Shown here: positions 32,545-45,099 of the stretch, one piece after another
How the letters are laid out: every line of letters starts with the position of its first letter
Position numbering within the stretch: the first letter of the stretch is position 1
Assembly: GCA_015680685.1 (NCBI GenBank)
Contig: MNCI01003964.1
Coordinates: forward strand, 237,420-301,419
Length of the DNA stretch: 64,000 nucleotides
Direction: 5' to 3'
DNA from: Gnetum montanum
Taxonomy: Eukaryota; Streptophyta; Gnetopsida; Gnetales; Gnetaceae
Program-made: the position numbers and the translations under genes
Notes under the pieces: model-generated
What the model was told of the DNA's origin: nothing
Database searches by the model: none
What the model saw: only the letters and a program-made list of their open reading frames with translations

Positions 32545-32811
32545 TTTATAGCTTTGATTAGACTAGATACGCGAATCGGCTTCATAAAAATTGCTCATCT
32601 CAATGTAGATTATCACCTTCCATGAAGGTTTTTTATAGCTTTGAGTAGACAAGAAATGCAAATGGGCTTCATAGAAATGGCTCAACATCTTAGTGTAGAT
32701 TATCACCTTCCATGAAGATTTGTTATAGCTTTGATTAGACCAAATATGTGAATGGGCTTCATAAAAATGGCTCAACATCTTAGTGTAGATTATCACCTTC
32801 CATGCAGGTTT
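32545..32811. repeat. Tandem repeat of 87-90 bp, three copies
   Basis: Each unit starts TTTATAGCTTTGATTAGAC or a variant and contains TGTAGATTATCACCTTCCATG. On the minus strand the array is open and translates to a repeated SWKVIIYTKMLSHFYEAH-type unit, an effect of the near multiple-of-three period. No gene is inferred. Confidence 0.85.
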
Positions 32812-33234
32812 GTTGAGGTTTGATTTTGTTAAGGCACGATATAGGGATTGGATTTTCTCTAATATTCTTTGGGGGGCTAGTGTTCTTATACTTGCGAGAT
32901 GGTACTTTGAAGGCATAATTAGACCTTGACACTTTCCATAGAATCCAATGGAGTTTTGGGAAATCTCTTTTCTATAACAAATCACTATAGTGTTTGAGGA
33001 GTTGATTAAGGTGGATATCCTTGTCAAGAATGGTCTTGGCATGTTTTTGTCATGCTGCTTTTTAAGGCATATGAATTAAATCAAATTAAGTTTAAAGCAA
33101 ATAGGTTGCTCTAAGCTTGTGTAGTGAATCCTTTATCCAAATGCTTGGTATAGTGATGAATGAATATGTGCATTGTGACGTTTTGTGTTCTACATTCAAC
33201 ATCACTTTCCTATTGTACAAAGCAAGGACACAAC

Positions 33235-33321
33235 GTTGCAACTATAGAGAAAGACAAAAGGCTATAGGTTCAATTTGTGTTGCAACTATAGAGAAAGACA
33301 AAAGGCTATAGGTTCAATTCA
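33235..33321. repeat. 44-bp tandem duplication
   Basis: Two nearly identical adjacent copies of a unit starting GTTGCAACTATAGAGAAAG. Recent origin. Confidence 0.9.
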
Positions 33322-33399
33322 ATCTGAATAGAGTGTGGGCACCCACTCATGTGCGAAACCATGCCGCTAGATTGAAATCTATTGTACACAACAAAATTG

Positions 33400-35568
33400 A
33401 AGAAAAACAAAAAAACAAAAAAAGATATAGAACAAGAGAGAAGCTTTTACTTTTCTAACCTCTCAAAGTAGTGAGACTAGGAGCACAATAGAATGAGCCC
33501 ACTATGTTGTCCCAAATAGTAGCAATAACACAACCAGAATATCAACTTACATTGTAATCGCTATCCCCACAGATTGAGGTGCTTGAGTAGTAGGTGGAGG
33601 AGCATATTTCAGCAATGGTCATGATGATTGCTCCTATCAAATCTATAAAAGGACGTGTTCTTTCCTTAAGATAAACTAATAGAATGGGTCTATGCTTGTT
33701 TCTAGTACTTCATCTTCCGTAATGGGACAACAAAATACACTTGATCATGTTTTGGCTACTTGGAAGGTAAATCCACCTTTAAAAACTACCTTTGACTTGT
33801 CATAGGGTGAATTTTATGATAGTACTTACCATTGTTGTAGAAAACACTTCCCAGTATGAGGATAAAATGAAAAGCACTCTTGAATCCCAATTGTAGGAGT
33901 AGATGGATGTTTAAGATGTTAGTTTCAATTTTGACATCATTGGGCCTAGGAACTTGTGTTGCTAGCTAAAAAGTCCAAGAAGCCCAAGTAGTTTAAGAGA
34001 GATCTCTTTGAAATCTAAGTTAATATAAACAACCAGTCTGCTAGATCACAAAACCACAAATCATGATAATTTTCCCTATTTTGCAAATCCTAAGAAACAA
34101 TAGCTTTTGTACTAACATGAGTTAAATTCACCTTTTGGAAAAGGTTTTAATTATTTTCTCAAGGAAGGGGGTAGGGAAGGTGTTAGAACCCTAAAATAAT
34201 TGTAATATAGGTACATCCCAAGATATATAGTCCAATTTGGTTTTAATTATTTTAATCCCAAAGAAACCAAATTAAAGTAATTAGAAGCATAACCCTAGGA
34301 GCTAACTTGTTAAGAGAATCAAATTATGTGATTTTGTTAGGACTACTTAACTTTGCATGTTAAGAGCTTAAGGTGGATTGAAAAAATGTAATTTAAAATT
34401 AGAATTAGAAAATACTAGTGGTACACAAATTATGAAAAATAACTTGGGCACCAAAAGCTTTCCTTTATTCCATCATAAGCGAGTACATATAGTTACAACA
34501 ATTTTTGAAATCCAAAAATCAAAATGTCAATGCTCTATATGGTTTGATCAAAGGAACAGATCCCTTGTCTCCCTTTGGTGACTATTGCCTACTTGCCCTT
34601 GATTAGTGACTCTTGTATTCACTACTTCTAACTGCTATAGAACTAGAAACTAATAATTGTTAATGGTGGAATAATTGAACTGTTCAATATATCAACTACT
34701 TCATAAACTTCATGTAGAAATTTGAAATACATCTTCATTTCATAATGAAAGTCATTTATGATTATAACTAAATTGTTAATCAACACCTTCATTACTATCA
34801 TATTTTGAACAAAACTATACAACCTAATTATCATCACTTGGAGAAGTTTTCTAATCTTTTGTTATTGGTCCCTGCCTAATTCTTAATTTTACTCCACTAT
34901 CCATGACAAGTGAAGATCTATCAATTGTGTTTGCTTCTTGATAGCTGGTTCTTTCAAAATTTGATGAACTTGATTAATCTATTGAAGAATCCTATTCTTC
35001 ATTTTATCATTGTTTTCTATATTTGTTGTTAATATTGCATTAATTCCATTAATTTCCTCTTTCTTTCTTATAACATATGAATGGATTTGAATAACTTGGA
35101 CATAATAGGTGTATTTGGTTGATATGAAATGATGATTGAGTGGGACTAGCTTGCTTTCACCATATTTGCTAGTTTCAAATCTAGTTTCCTTTTGTAAAGG
35201 GTTCTTTTCCTTCCATGACAAATAATAATGCAATTCATCCCTAATGCTTTTAGTTAGGGACCTCACCCGGTCTCTTCCGTTTACCACTTGAATTTGGATT
35301 TGTTTTCTTAATTCCTTGTTTTCTACCTTAAGAATAGCTTGATGTGCTAATTCTTGTATCTTTTGTTTAAGTGTAGCTATTTTCCGACCTTGGTCCTCTA
35401 TCATCATAGCTACCTAAGTCATGCTTGCCATGGTGACTAACTAGATTTGCTGAAAATTCTCTAAGATTGATGCTACGTTATAAATTGACAATAGTTTCTG
35501 TAGTGGTGATGAATTTGTGGAAATTTTGATTATTATTTGGGAACTAGTGATCAAAGAGGCTAGATGAT
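33400..35568 (-). pseudogene. Degenerate region with a coiled-coil open frame (older retroelement?)
   Basis: The minus-strand frame 35407-34979 (142 aa) is strongly helical with heptad-like KxxELRKQIQIQ and RKIATLKQKIQELA segments. It resembles in style, though not demonstrably in sequence, the coiled-coil part of the Gypsy additional ORF. Copia E is inserted next to it at 35574, and sequence on the far side (58064-58760, minus) may be its upstream part. Function unknown. Confidence 0.3.
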
Positions 35569-35573
35569 TTTCT

Positions 35574-35897
35574 TGTTAAAGATATTCAAAGTTTTCATTT
35601 CATTTCTTTCTTATTGTGTTGTTATTGTCATTGTGAATGTCTTACATCGTCACATTGTATCAATGTCACGATTGTGAAAGGATTAGTTAAATAGAACTAA
35701 TTCACATTTATTAAGTTGTACTATTAACTATTTGATAAAGCTATGTTTTGTTGTAACAACATATCTTTGAGACATGTAGTTGCACACACCTTAAATAACC
35801 ATCACATGGTGAACATAAAATCATCATCGTGAATTCCATTTTTTTAGTATCTTGTGTGGCTGCAAGGTTACTCATCAAAGATCCTAGAAACTTAACA
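35574..35897 (+). repeat. 5' LTR of Copia E (324 bp)
   Basis: Similar along its length to 57718-58063, including GTTTTATTGTAACAA-type and TAAATAACCATYAMATGGT blocks. Ends CTTAACA before the primer-binding site. Confidence 0.8.
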
Positions 35898-38399
35898 TGA
35901 TATTAAAGTGGAATAGTAAATAATCTAGCAAATTGAAGAGAGGCTTCCAATGATTGACAACATGCTTTTTATATAGCTATGATAAAGGTAAGAACTTGCA
36001 TCCCAATGCTTGAAAGCCAAGTATTGAATGTGTGAAACTACAATATATGAAAGTTGTAGATGAGATTTCTACTTTGAGGGAATGACTTTGAGGTAACTCT
36101 AGTCGAAACTGCCATGGTGGATGAAAATAAGAAAATGACATAGATGCTAATATCCTTGAGTGGGTTTGGAGAGTTCATAAAATTGGTGGAAAAACAAGAC
36201 TTCAGATACAAACCTTTGAAGTTACAAATAAATTCAAGATTATATCTTTGCAAAATCAATTGAATTTCTTGAAGTTGAAAGAAGGTAAGCCAATTGCTAC
36301 ACTTGTACATAAGGTCTCTGCATTGTAAGTTGGCTTCCAAGCACAAAATACTTAAGTATCAAATGAGATAATTAAGTTATGTTTGTTGAGAGTGCTTTCA
36401 TTGTCATATGATGTCTTTAAACAAACTGTAAAGAATGATGTAAAAACATTTACCATGACGAAGTTGTGTATAAAGGTCTTGGAAGAAGAAGCTGAGATGA
36501 ATACATGTGCCTCCAATGCAAATGTTACTTCCTAGGTGATGGTGGTGAAGGTGGAAAATAACTAGAAGAGATAAGGAATAATAATATATTATCATATTTG
36601 CAATAGGAGGGTAGTCATGACACTGACCATTGTTATGATAATCTAAATAATTCTAAAGCAAAGGGCATGCCAAAATGGTAGATCAATAAAATTAGGACCA
36701 AGAAACTTAACAAAAGGAATGAGAAATAGTTTGAGTTCAAGTTTGGGCCTACCAAAGTTATAAAGATGGAGGTATAACCTTTGATCATGGATTTTAATGT
36801 CATCAATGTAAGTAATGATACCTATGAAAATTATATATATATATATTAATTTTAGTACCTCACAATATTTTACTAGTAATTTCTCCTTACTGTTGAATAT
36901 AAAGGAGAAACCAAAACCATACTTTGCAAAAATCGGAGATGGATGCTTAATAAAGATAATCAAATGTGGGAACTTAATGATTTTAGTCTAGAACTAAAAA
37001 ATGTTGGTTATAATAAGGAATTTTCCATGACATTGGTTTCAATATATGAACTTACAAATGATGATTTAAATGTTTAGTTTGACAAAAATGATTATGACAC
37101 TCCCTATTGCATAATACATTATGGTGGTTGATATTTTGTCCTATGGTATATCATGTAATGGTATATTCAAAATAGTGGATTAACATTTTGAATGAATGCA
37201 TGTGATAGTTGACCAAGATCTACTAATGAACTCTCATTTGAGGCTTGAACATGTAAATGTTAAAATTTTAAGGAAAAGTCATCAATTTAATCATGAAAAT
37301 ATCAAATTTAAAGGTAATTAAGTGTTTGGCTTTGAATCAACAAGATTAGGAAAATGCATTTTCTACCTTTTATAAGACATTGTGAAATAATGACATTAAG
37401 ACTACTTGAATTTGCACACTTAGATGTGTGTGGCCTATTCTCATTATAAGATGTAAGAAATGAAAGGTATATTGTAGTTTATGCACTAAACTTTGATTGT
37501 CTAGTACATAAGTCAGAAGTATTGGTGAAGTTTAAGCACTTTGAAATAAGAATTGAATTAGAGAAAAATATGAAGATTAAGGTACCAACATATGAGGGTA
37601 ATGGTGAATGTACTTCAAATGAATTTAAGGAATATTGTACTATTAATGATATAAAAGAAGAGTTCATAGTGCCTTATATACTATAGTATAATGACATTAT
37701 AAAATGAAAGAATAGATTGATGATAGAGATGATAAGATGTATGATGCATGATGCACAGGTTTCAAAATAATTATAGATAGAGGTAACATACTATTTTGTT
37801 TACATTATTAATAAGATTCCAACTATAGCCATGAATGACATTCCTCCAATTAAGAAATGATTTGAAACTAGGGATGTATCAATATCTCATCTTCATCCAT
37901 TTGAAAAGTCATGTTATGTTCATGTTTCACTAGCATACCATGGAAAGTTGGAGTCCAAGGCCATGGTGAGACTGCTACTCAGTTAAGCCTACCAAGTATG
38001 GGACATTAAGGATCATAAAACTATAGTCTTTTGATGTGTTATTTGATAAGTTATCTTAGAAATTAGATCATATAATGAGTCAACAATCTAATGATGTTCT
38101 TACATTAATCCCCAACAAACCAAAGATTAACTTATGATCATTTGTGATCTTGAATAAAGATGATGAAGAAGAAACTAATATTAATTAGAAGTCTAATTCT
38201 ACATATTCTTTTGTACATTGGCAATCACTATGGTTTAAAAATCAATTAACAGACCTAAGACTTGTAGAGTTAGAACACCTAAATGAAATGTCTATGAAAA
38301 GGCTTAGAAGTATAAGAATGTTTGTTATAGAAGATCATTTTGAGTTGATTGACTCAAAAATAATATTTGAAGCAAGTGAACCCATGAGTATGTAGAAGG

Positions 38400-39115
38400 C
38401 TATGCAAAATAAAGATTAGTATAATGTAATGAAAGTGGAATATAACATGTTAATGAAAAATGGTATGTAGGAACTTGTATAGAGTTCATCACAAATGAAA
38501 ATTTTAAGAAATAAATGGGTGTTTTGTATTAAGAGAAATGCTAAAAACATAGTAGATAAATATAAGACCCAATTAATAGTAAGGGGTTTTATAAAAAGGA
38601 AAGATAATAATTATAAGAAAACTCTTTCACCCACCATAAAATAACAAACTATATGGTGCATTGTATCCTTGGATGCTTCTTATGATTAGAAGTTATAGTA
38701 GCTTGATGTTAAATTTTCTTTCATAAATGAAGAATTACAAGAAGAGGTTTATATGTATCAACTTGAAGGCTTTGTAGATTCTACATTGTCTAATCATGTC
38801 TATAGATTGAAAAAGTCCCTTTATGGGTTAAGGCAAGATTCCCAAGAATTGTACATAAAATTTGATGAATTTGTACATGAATTAGGGTTCAAAAGATCAA
38901 ATGTAGATGCTAGTTTTTATGTTATGGAAATAAGAAACTCATGGTGGATAGTAATAATGTTGTTATATATTGATGATATTGTAATAACCAAGAAGAATGC
39001 TTTCTTCATGAACCAAGTTAAAAATGAATTGAAAAAAAAATTTGAGATGTTAGACCTAGGCTTGCTAAATTATTTTCTCAATTTTAAAATTCACCAATCA
39101 ATAACCCATGTATAA
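38400..39115 (+). pseudogene. Copia E reverse transcriptase
   Basis: Reads through stops as [47 protein letters not shown] and [10 protein letters not shown], in the order expected for Copia (KWVFKxK, ARLVAKGF, DVKTAFLNG, KSLYGLKQ, LYVDDM). The catalytic pair of aspartates in YIDDI is intact. The region 38753-39115 is free of stops. Confidence 0.9.
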
Positions 39116-39554
39116 GTAATCCAAAAGAAGTATGCCTTGGATTTGTTCAATGAATATCGTATGATGGATTGTAAACTAAGATCAACTAGATTTAGGGGGT
39201 GCACCATGGGTATATGATTTTGAACCCATTTTTGATCCCATGGAGTATTGAAAGTTGATTGAAAAATTGATATATTTGACAAATACTTGATCAAATATTT
39301 CATATTTAGCAAATTTGTAATCCATATTCAATAAAAAAATAACCAATATTTAAATAACTTTAGTCATAGATATATTGAGATACTTGAAAAGCACTATTGA
39401 CTATGAATTAAATTTTAATTACCCTTCAAAGTTTAATTTGGTAGGTTACACAAATTTAGACTACAGAGGTGATGCATCGTCACAGTGATCAACTACAAGA
39501 TTTCTTATCAAACATGGTGGAAATACAATTCATGGTGATCAACTTATCAAATAT

Positions 39555-40965
39555 TGGTTGGAAAGACTTTACTAAAATGCCAAACAAAATTCCCAAGATT
39601 CTAGCCTCAATGGTAGAAATGACTTACATATTTTGAAGGTATTACTAAACATCACGTAGGATAACTGAAATTGAGATTCGTCTCTTGTTTATTGATTCTC
39701 ATTGTTGGAGTGATATCTTGGTAAGGAGCTCTCGAGAATTATCTGGAAAACTTATTGATCCTAATTAGTTGAGTGGCTCCAAGTGATATGCTATAACTTT
39801 GGTTCTTTAACTTCTAAGACATAAATCTTGATCACCAAATTGATTGGTGACAATATACTAGAATCAGATATCGATCTGGATCACTGCGATTGATTCCTCA
39901 TAAAATGCCCTAACTTGCAAATTTAAAATTGCCTAAAACAAACTTGATTCAAGGGTAAATGACCTTAAGTTTTCCTTCAACCTTGATTACAAAATTAAGT
40001 CAAACTAAAGATCAAAATAAACAATCCAAAATTGACATGTAATAAGATTTATAATGGCATGCAAATTGAATTCAAGATATGGGATTCAAATAACTTGGAA
40101 GAATAACATTCTTGAGAAATTGATAACAACTCTACCCTCTAAGGAATTTAGGTCTAGAATCTAGATGTCTAAAACTATCAAATGTATCTATCTTTTACAG
40201 CATTTAAGCTTACAACATTTAATTTTTTGCTATAAGTTGTAAGAAATGGAAGATTATCAAAAACCCTAAGGAAATTACCCAAAACCTCCTTAAATGAGCT
40301 TGCAAACACATATCTAAACTTGTAAATTACAGATCCTTAATGTACAATACTTCATAGCAAAGGAATTGATGAATCCTTACTAGAATCATAGATCCAAAAC
40401 ATCAAACACTTTCTATTAATCATGTAAACGTCAAACATTAATTGAGAAAAACATGAAATTAACATATGTGAATCAAATGCTTGTGAAAATGTGAAATAAT
40501 GACTGAGAATTATGCAAATGTATTGTGAGAAACTAAATATCAATTATGAGAACTAGAAGAAATAATTATAAGAACTAGAAGAGAATGCATATAAAAAAAC
40601 TTAAGGAATCACTAGCATACTACTTCTCTTTTATTCACTTTTAATATGAAATAAAGTACTCTTACCAAGTTTACAATAAAGGTGAGTACTCCTAGTTTTT
40701 CTTGGTTTCCTTACTTTGTTATGGATTACATGTGGGATCAATGATCCATTACAAAAAGTGAAGTATGCACATTTACCTATACAAGATAAAACATAAACTA
40801 CAAAATTTGGAAATTAAAAAAATAACTAATAATAACTCCATGTGGCTCCTAAGTTTTGAAAACTAAAAGGATTACATGAATCCAAATTAAAACATAACAT
40901 GAAATATAAAATTGAGAGAAAAATTGATGGTCTACATGATGATATATCTCACACTATTTCTAACA
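39555..40965 (-). repeat. 3' LTR of Copia D
   Basis: Long, AT-rich LTR, matched block by block to 43464-43958 and 56358-57336. Purine-rich CTCAACAAGGGAA precedes it on the minus strand. Confidence 0.8.
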
Positions 40966-41319
40966 TTCCCTTGTTGAGGGTGAGAGGTGCCAAAATCATG
41001 GAATTTGAGCATTGAGGATCACGAGCCTGTTCATTGATCTTTTTCAAAGCATTTGTCTTCATTAAATAATCAACACATTATGTTGGAAATGAATTTATTA
41101 AAAAGATCATCTAATTGATCAATTCTTGGGACATATTTGGGCAACAAATTTTCTTCCTTCACGTTAAATTTAATGTTTTATATCCACATGATTTAATTTT
41201 TTGTGGATAACATGTTCCCTTAAAAATTGAATGATAGCTATATTATTAATCAAACATTTGATGGATAACTTCACATCAAAGCCCAATTATGTAAACAACT
41301 TGTTTAGCTACAAAATGAG

Positions 41320-41814
41320 TTAAATGCAATCAATCATTATGATAAATTCAACTTCAAAAGAAGATAGTGCAATAGAAGTTCGATTCTTAGATTTTAAATA
41401 AATAGGATTAGGTCCATGAAGAATTACACCACTTGATGTGGATTTTCTTTCTTCAACATTACTAAATGCATGAAAATTATCATATCCTTTGCTTAATTTG
41501 ATGTAAAAATCAAAATTCACTTTAACATACCTTATCACATGCTTTAATGCATTCAAATTTTTGAGTCTTGGCTCTTACATAAATATCCTAAAATATGAAG
41601 TGATAAATTCAAGATCAGGCTTGGAATGACATAAAAACATCAAAGAATCAAGCATACCTCTAAACAATGTAGCATCAACCAATGGGAAATCATTCTTCAT
41701 CTTTAATTTTAGTTTTGGGAGTAATGGTGTAGTGGTAATCCTTGTATCTTTTAAACTATATTTCTCAAAAACAAATCTAGTAAATGTTTTGATGCCTTTT
41801 GATACATCAATCAT
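41320..41814 (-). pseudogene. Copia D polymerase C-terminus and RNase H
   Basis: Two adjacent frames. The first (41814-41575) carries LLPKLKLKMKND and YRGMLDSLMFL-type residues (RSLIGSLMYL box); the second (41556-41320) carries ALKHVIRYVKVNFDF and ERKSTSSGVIL followed by ALSSFEVEFI, the Copia RNase H region. A stop lies between them. Confidence 0.85.
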
Positions 41815-42570
41815 TTTTACTTGCCCTTCATGAAAGTGTCACATGCTTCTTGAGGTGTCTCACCAAATTTGATAGCAATATTTGCCTAATTTTTCACCAA
41901 TTTAATCAAATTTTGAGAGGAGGCAAGACCAAGCCTCCAATGCCAAAGCCTTGCCAACTCATGCTTGGTTGAGTTCTATCCACGTTCACTTGATTTCATG
42001 GCTCCAAACCAATAAATGTGATTTTCTAGCATTGTAATCTTAACTATCAATCTTCTAAAGTATATAATTATGTAAACATTATTTTCAAACACAACCTTAT
42101 TTTTACTCTTTCATTTGGCTAATTGATAACAATGAATTTAACAATTGGGGACATGAACATTCATGAGAATTTCATTTTCAAGTTTAATTATAGCCCTACC
42201 AATGGCTTGAATTTTTATAAAATCTCCATCATGAACCTTAATTGAGCCTAAGTTAGGATCCTGCTTGAATTGAACAAAGTAATCTCTATTGGGTATCATG
42301 TAATTGCTACATCCATTATTTATAATTCATGTTGTAGAATTAAATTTACTTAGACATATAAAAGGTAGAAAAATTAGGGTTACCATTTCCATAATTAACT
42401 TGATTTCCCTTGTCTTAAGCTTGGCCTAATTGATCACCATTTTGATTGGGTTTGGAGGTGTCTTGAATTGTGAGATTTTGATGATCCATTTTTGTTAACA
42501 TCTTTGTTCATAATGATCCTTCTTGTTACAAAATTTGTATCATGGAGTTGATGAGGATGGTGTATCATGA

Positions 42571-43075
42571 TTATTTCTTGCTTGGAATCTTGGAAATTTG
42601 ATCTTTCTCCTCTAAAAGCATCTCTTTCTCTTGAATTGCCTTTATCTTTTTGGAATCCAACTCTAACATTTTGTGCTCTCTGACTTTGGAATACATTTCT
42701 ATAATGATGAAATGATGTGTCACCTCTTTGGATGTTTGATCTTTCTCTTCCTCTTCTTGCACTACACTTTTCTCTTGATGATCAAGGATTTTGGATAACA
42801 TAAGCATTTTCTTTCCTAGATGATAAGTTATTGTTCAACTATTAAAGGGTATTCAAACTTGAAATTAATTCTTCAATGGTGTTGATGGAAAGATATTTTG
42901 TTTGAATAGTGGTCTCAACAAAATTTGTGAGTCTATAATCAACATAGAGCATGGACACCATCTTGTTTATCTTTTGTTCCATTGAGTAATTGCAATTGTA
43001 GTCTTTAATGTTTCTAAGACACATTATAATCCTTCCAAGAAAGTGGCCAAGTGGCTCACCCTTTAGCACCTTCAT
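42571..43075 (-). pseudogene. Copia D gag
   Basis: The 43075-42842 frame reads MKVLKGEPLGHFLGRI and later INTIEELISSL, matching the Copia gag blocks (EGxxVxEYxxR and LTxEELxGSL). The 42807-42571 frame is a charged linker before the zinc knuckle. Confidence 0.7.
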
Positions 43076-43953
43076 GTTTTCAAATTCAATTCTAACTCTT
43101 AGCTTCTTGATTTTTCTATTTGTTACATACCTTTGTATTCATTTCAGAGTGCTTTCCAACACCCTTTGAAGGTCTCCTTCAGAATGATGTTACTTCCAAT
43201 TGCTTCACTCGCACTTGTAATAATGATTATTTTGGCAAATGTGTCTTACTTCTTATTTTTATTGTAGGCCATCCTTATTTCATTGAAATGTTTTGGAGAC
43301 CAAGTGGAACATGGTAATCATTTTCAACATATGTTCATACTTCTTGAATTTGGAGGAGGGCTTTCATAAGATGAGACCAATATGTAAAGTCATAACTACC
43401 ATTAAAAATCAAAGAACATCTAGAAATATTTTTTGATATCATCAAGAAAATAAAGCTTCGATATGATTGTTAGAGATTAGTAGTAGAAGACTTCAACAAA
43501 ATGCCAAATAAAGTGCCAAAGATTCTAGCCTTAATTATAGAAATAACTTATAGATTTTGAAGATATAACTAGAAATCTCTTGGAGTGATTGATATTAAGA
43601 TCCGTCTCTTGCTTATCAATTCTCATCGTTGGAGTAATATCTTGGTGAAGAGCTCTTAGGAATTTTTTAAAAACTTATCGATATCAATTGCTTGATGGAT
43701 CCTAGTGATATGCTATAATTTTGATTTTTTGAATATTGAGATATGAATCTCGATCACAAATCGATTGGTGATGATATACTATAATTAGATATCAATCCTA
43801 ATCACTCGGATTGATTCCCCATAATATGCCTTGACTTGAAAATTTTAAATTCCCTGAAACATGCCTAATTCAAGGGTAAATGATCTTTAATTTTTTTCAG
43901 CCTTGAGTACAAGATTAAATTAAATCAGAGATAATAATAAATAATCCAAATCT

Positions 43954-43958
43954 GACAT
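43954..43958. repeat. Left target duplication of element B (GACAT)
   Basis: Perfect match to 56353-56357. The joined site resembles the other LTR of Copia D near 40033 (TTGACATG). Confidence 0.9.
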
Positions 43959-44901
43959 TGATGAGCAGTGAAGGTACCCCTACGCTCAACCATACAAATC
44001 ACGAAGCGTTCATGCATAATTCGGTCAAATTCCAAGGACTCTATGTTCTCCAGTACACTAGTTGTCTAGGTAGTGAACCTTGCCTCAAGGTCATTCATTA
44101 TCTTCCCAATTACACTTGTGATGTACATGGCATGGTTAAGTGTAATCAAGGTATATGATTTTTATGATTTTATGTTTTTAGGGTTTGTGGTGTTGAGATA
44201 TAAAGATAAGATGATTTAATACTATTGAGATCTAATTGATTAATTAATGTCTAACTAGTCCAAACATAAGCATGCGGTCCCACTTGCCATACACATCCTA
44301 AACGAATGTACTCAATGCTAGTATTACCAAGTGCTACGCTACTAGGCGAACCAAGTAATAACGTTGCTGGAGTTACCATGCAAATATGTGTTTATGTTTG
44401 AAGTGGTCATACTCATGTGCTTAATCTATTTAGCTTAATTGATTGATTGATTGCTCAGAGCATAATTTAGCTTAATTAATTTTGTAATTAATGAAAATAA
44501 TGAATGCATAAATAAATAATTAATCTAATCCAAGTGTTACGAGGTTTGGTTAAGAAGCTCATCTTTATTGCCATTCACACTAGTATGTTTAAGTACAATA
44601 GTGCTTGAATAAAGATCATTCAGTTTTTAACTCATGTTGTAGGCACTTAAAGAAATATTTTAACTCTCAAATAAACAAACTACAAGAGCTCTACTACTAT
44701 GACAAGAATTCTATACCATAAATGCAGTTGGTAAGCTCGTATTTATAGTTTTTTCCCTAGGGCTATGTCAATGGGGCCTTGTCAACATAGCAAATGCTAC
44801 ATCAATGCGGCCCCATCAACACGGCACACCATGTAAATGGGGTCTCATCGATGGGGACCTGTCAATGGGGGCCTGTTGACATGGCTCTTTAACATTCATC
44901 A
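43959..44901 (-). repeat. 3' LTR of element B (943 bp)
   Basis: TGATGAGCAG to ATTCATCA. On the minus strand a TATA box CTATAAATACG lies near 44737-44747, preceded by degenerate GGGGCC/GATG repeats in U3 (44760-44890). Confidence 0.9.
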
Positions 44902-45099
44902 TGACCCCATGAATGAATGAAACTCATCCTCGAGTTCTTTTACAAAATTAGAAAGGTATGGGATTATTGATTGACTCTTACTAAAACAAAATAGACTGAC
45001 TTGACAAAGATAATTGCTCAAGTGTACGGATCAACAAATTACAAAAAATTATCGTGTTCATGACACAAAATTGAACACCAAGACATGATTGCAAAAAAT

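Noticed and set aside
32310-32561. Cys-rich 83-codon frame (CGGDVPCPCC)
   Set aside because: Cysteine cluster looked like a metal site but the arrangement fits no family I know and the flanks show no gene structure.
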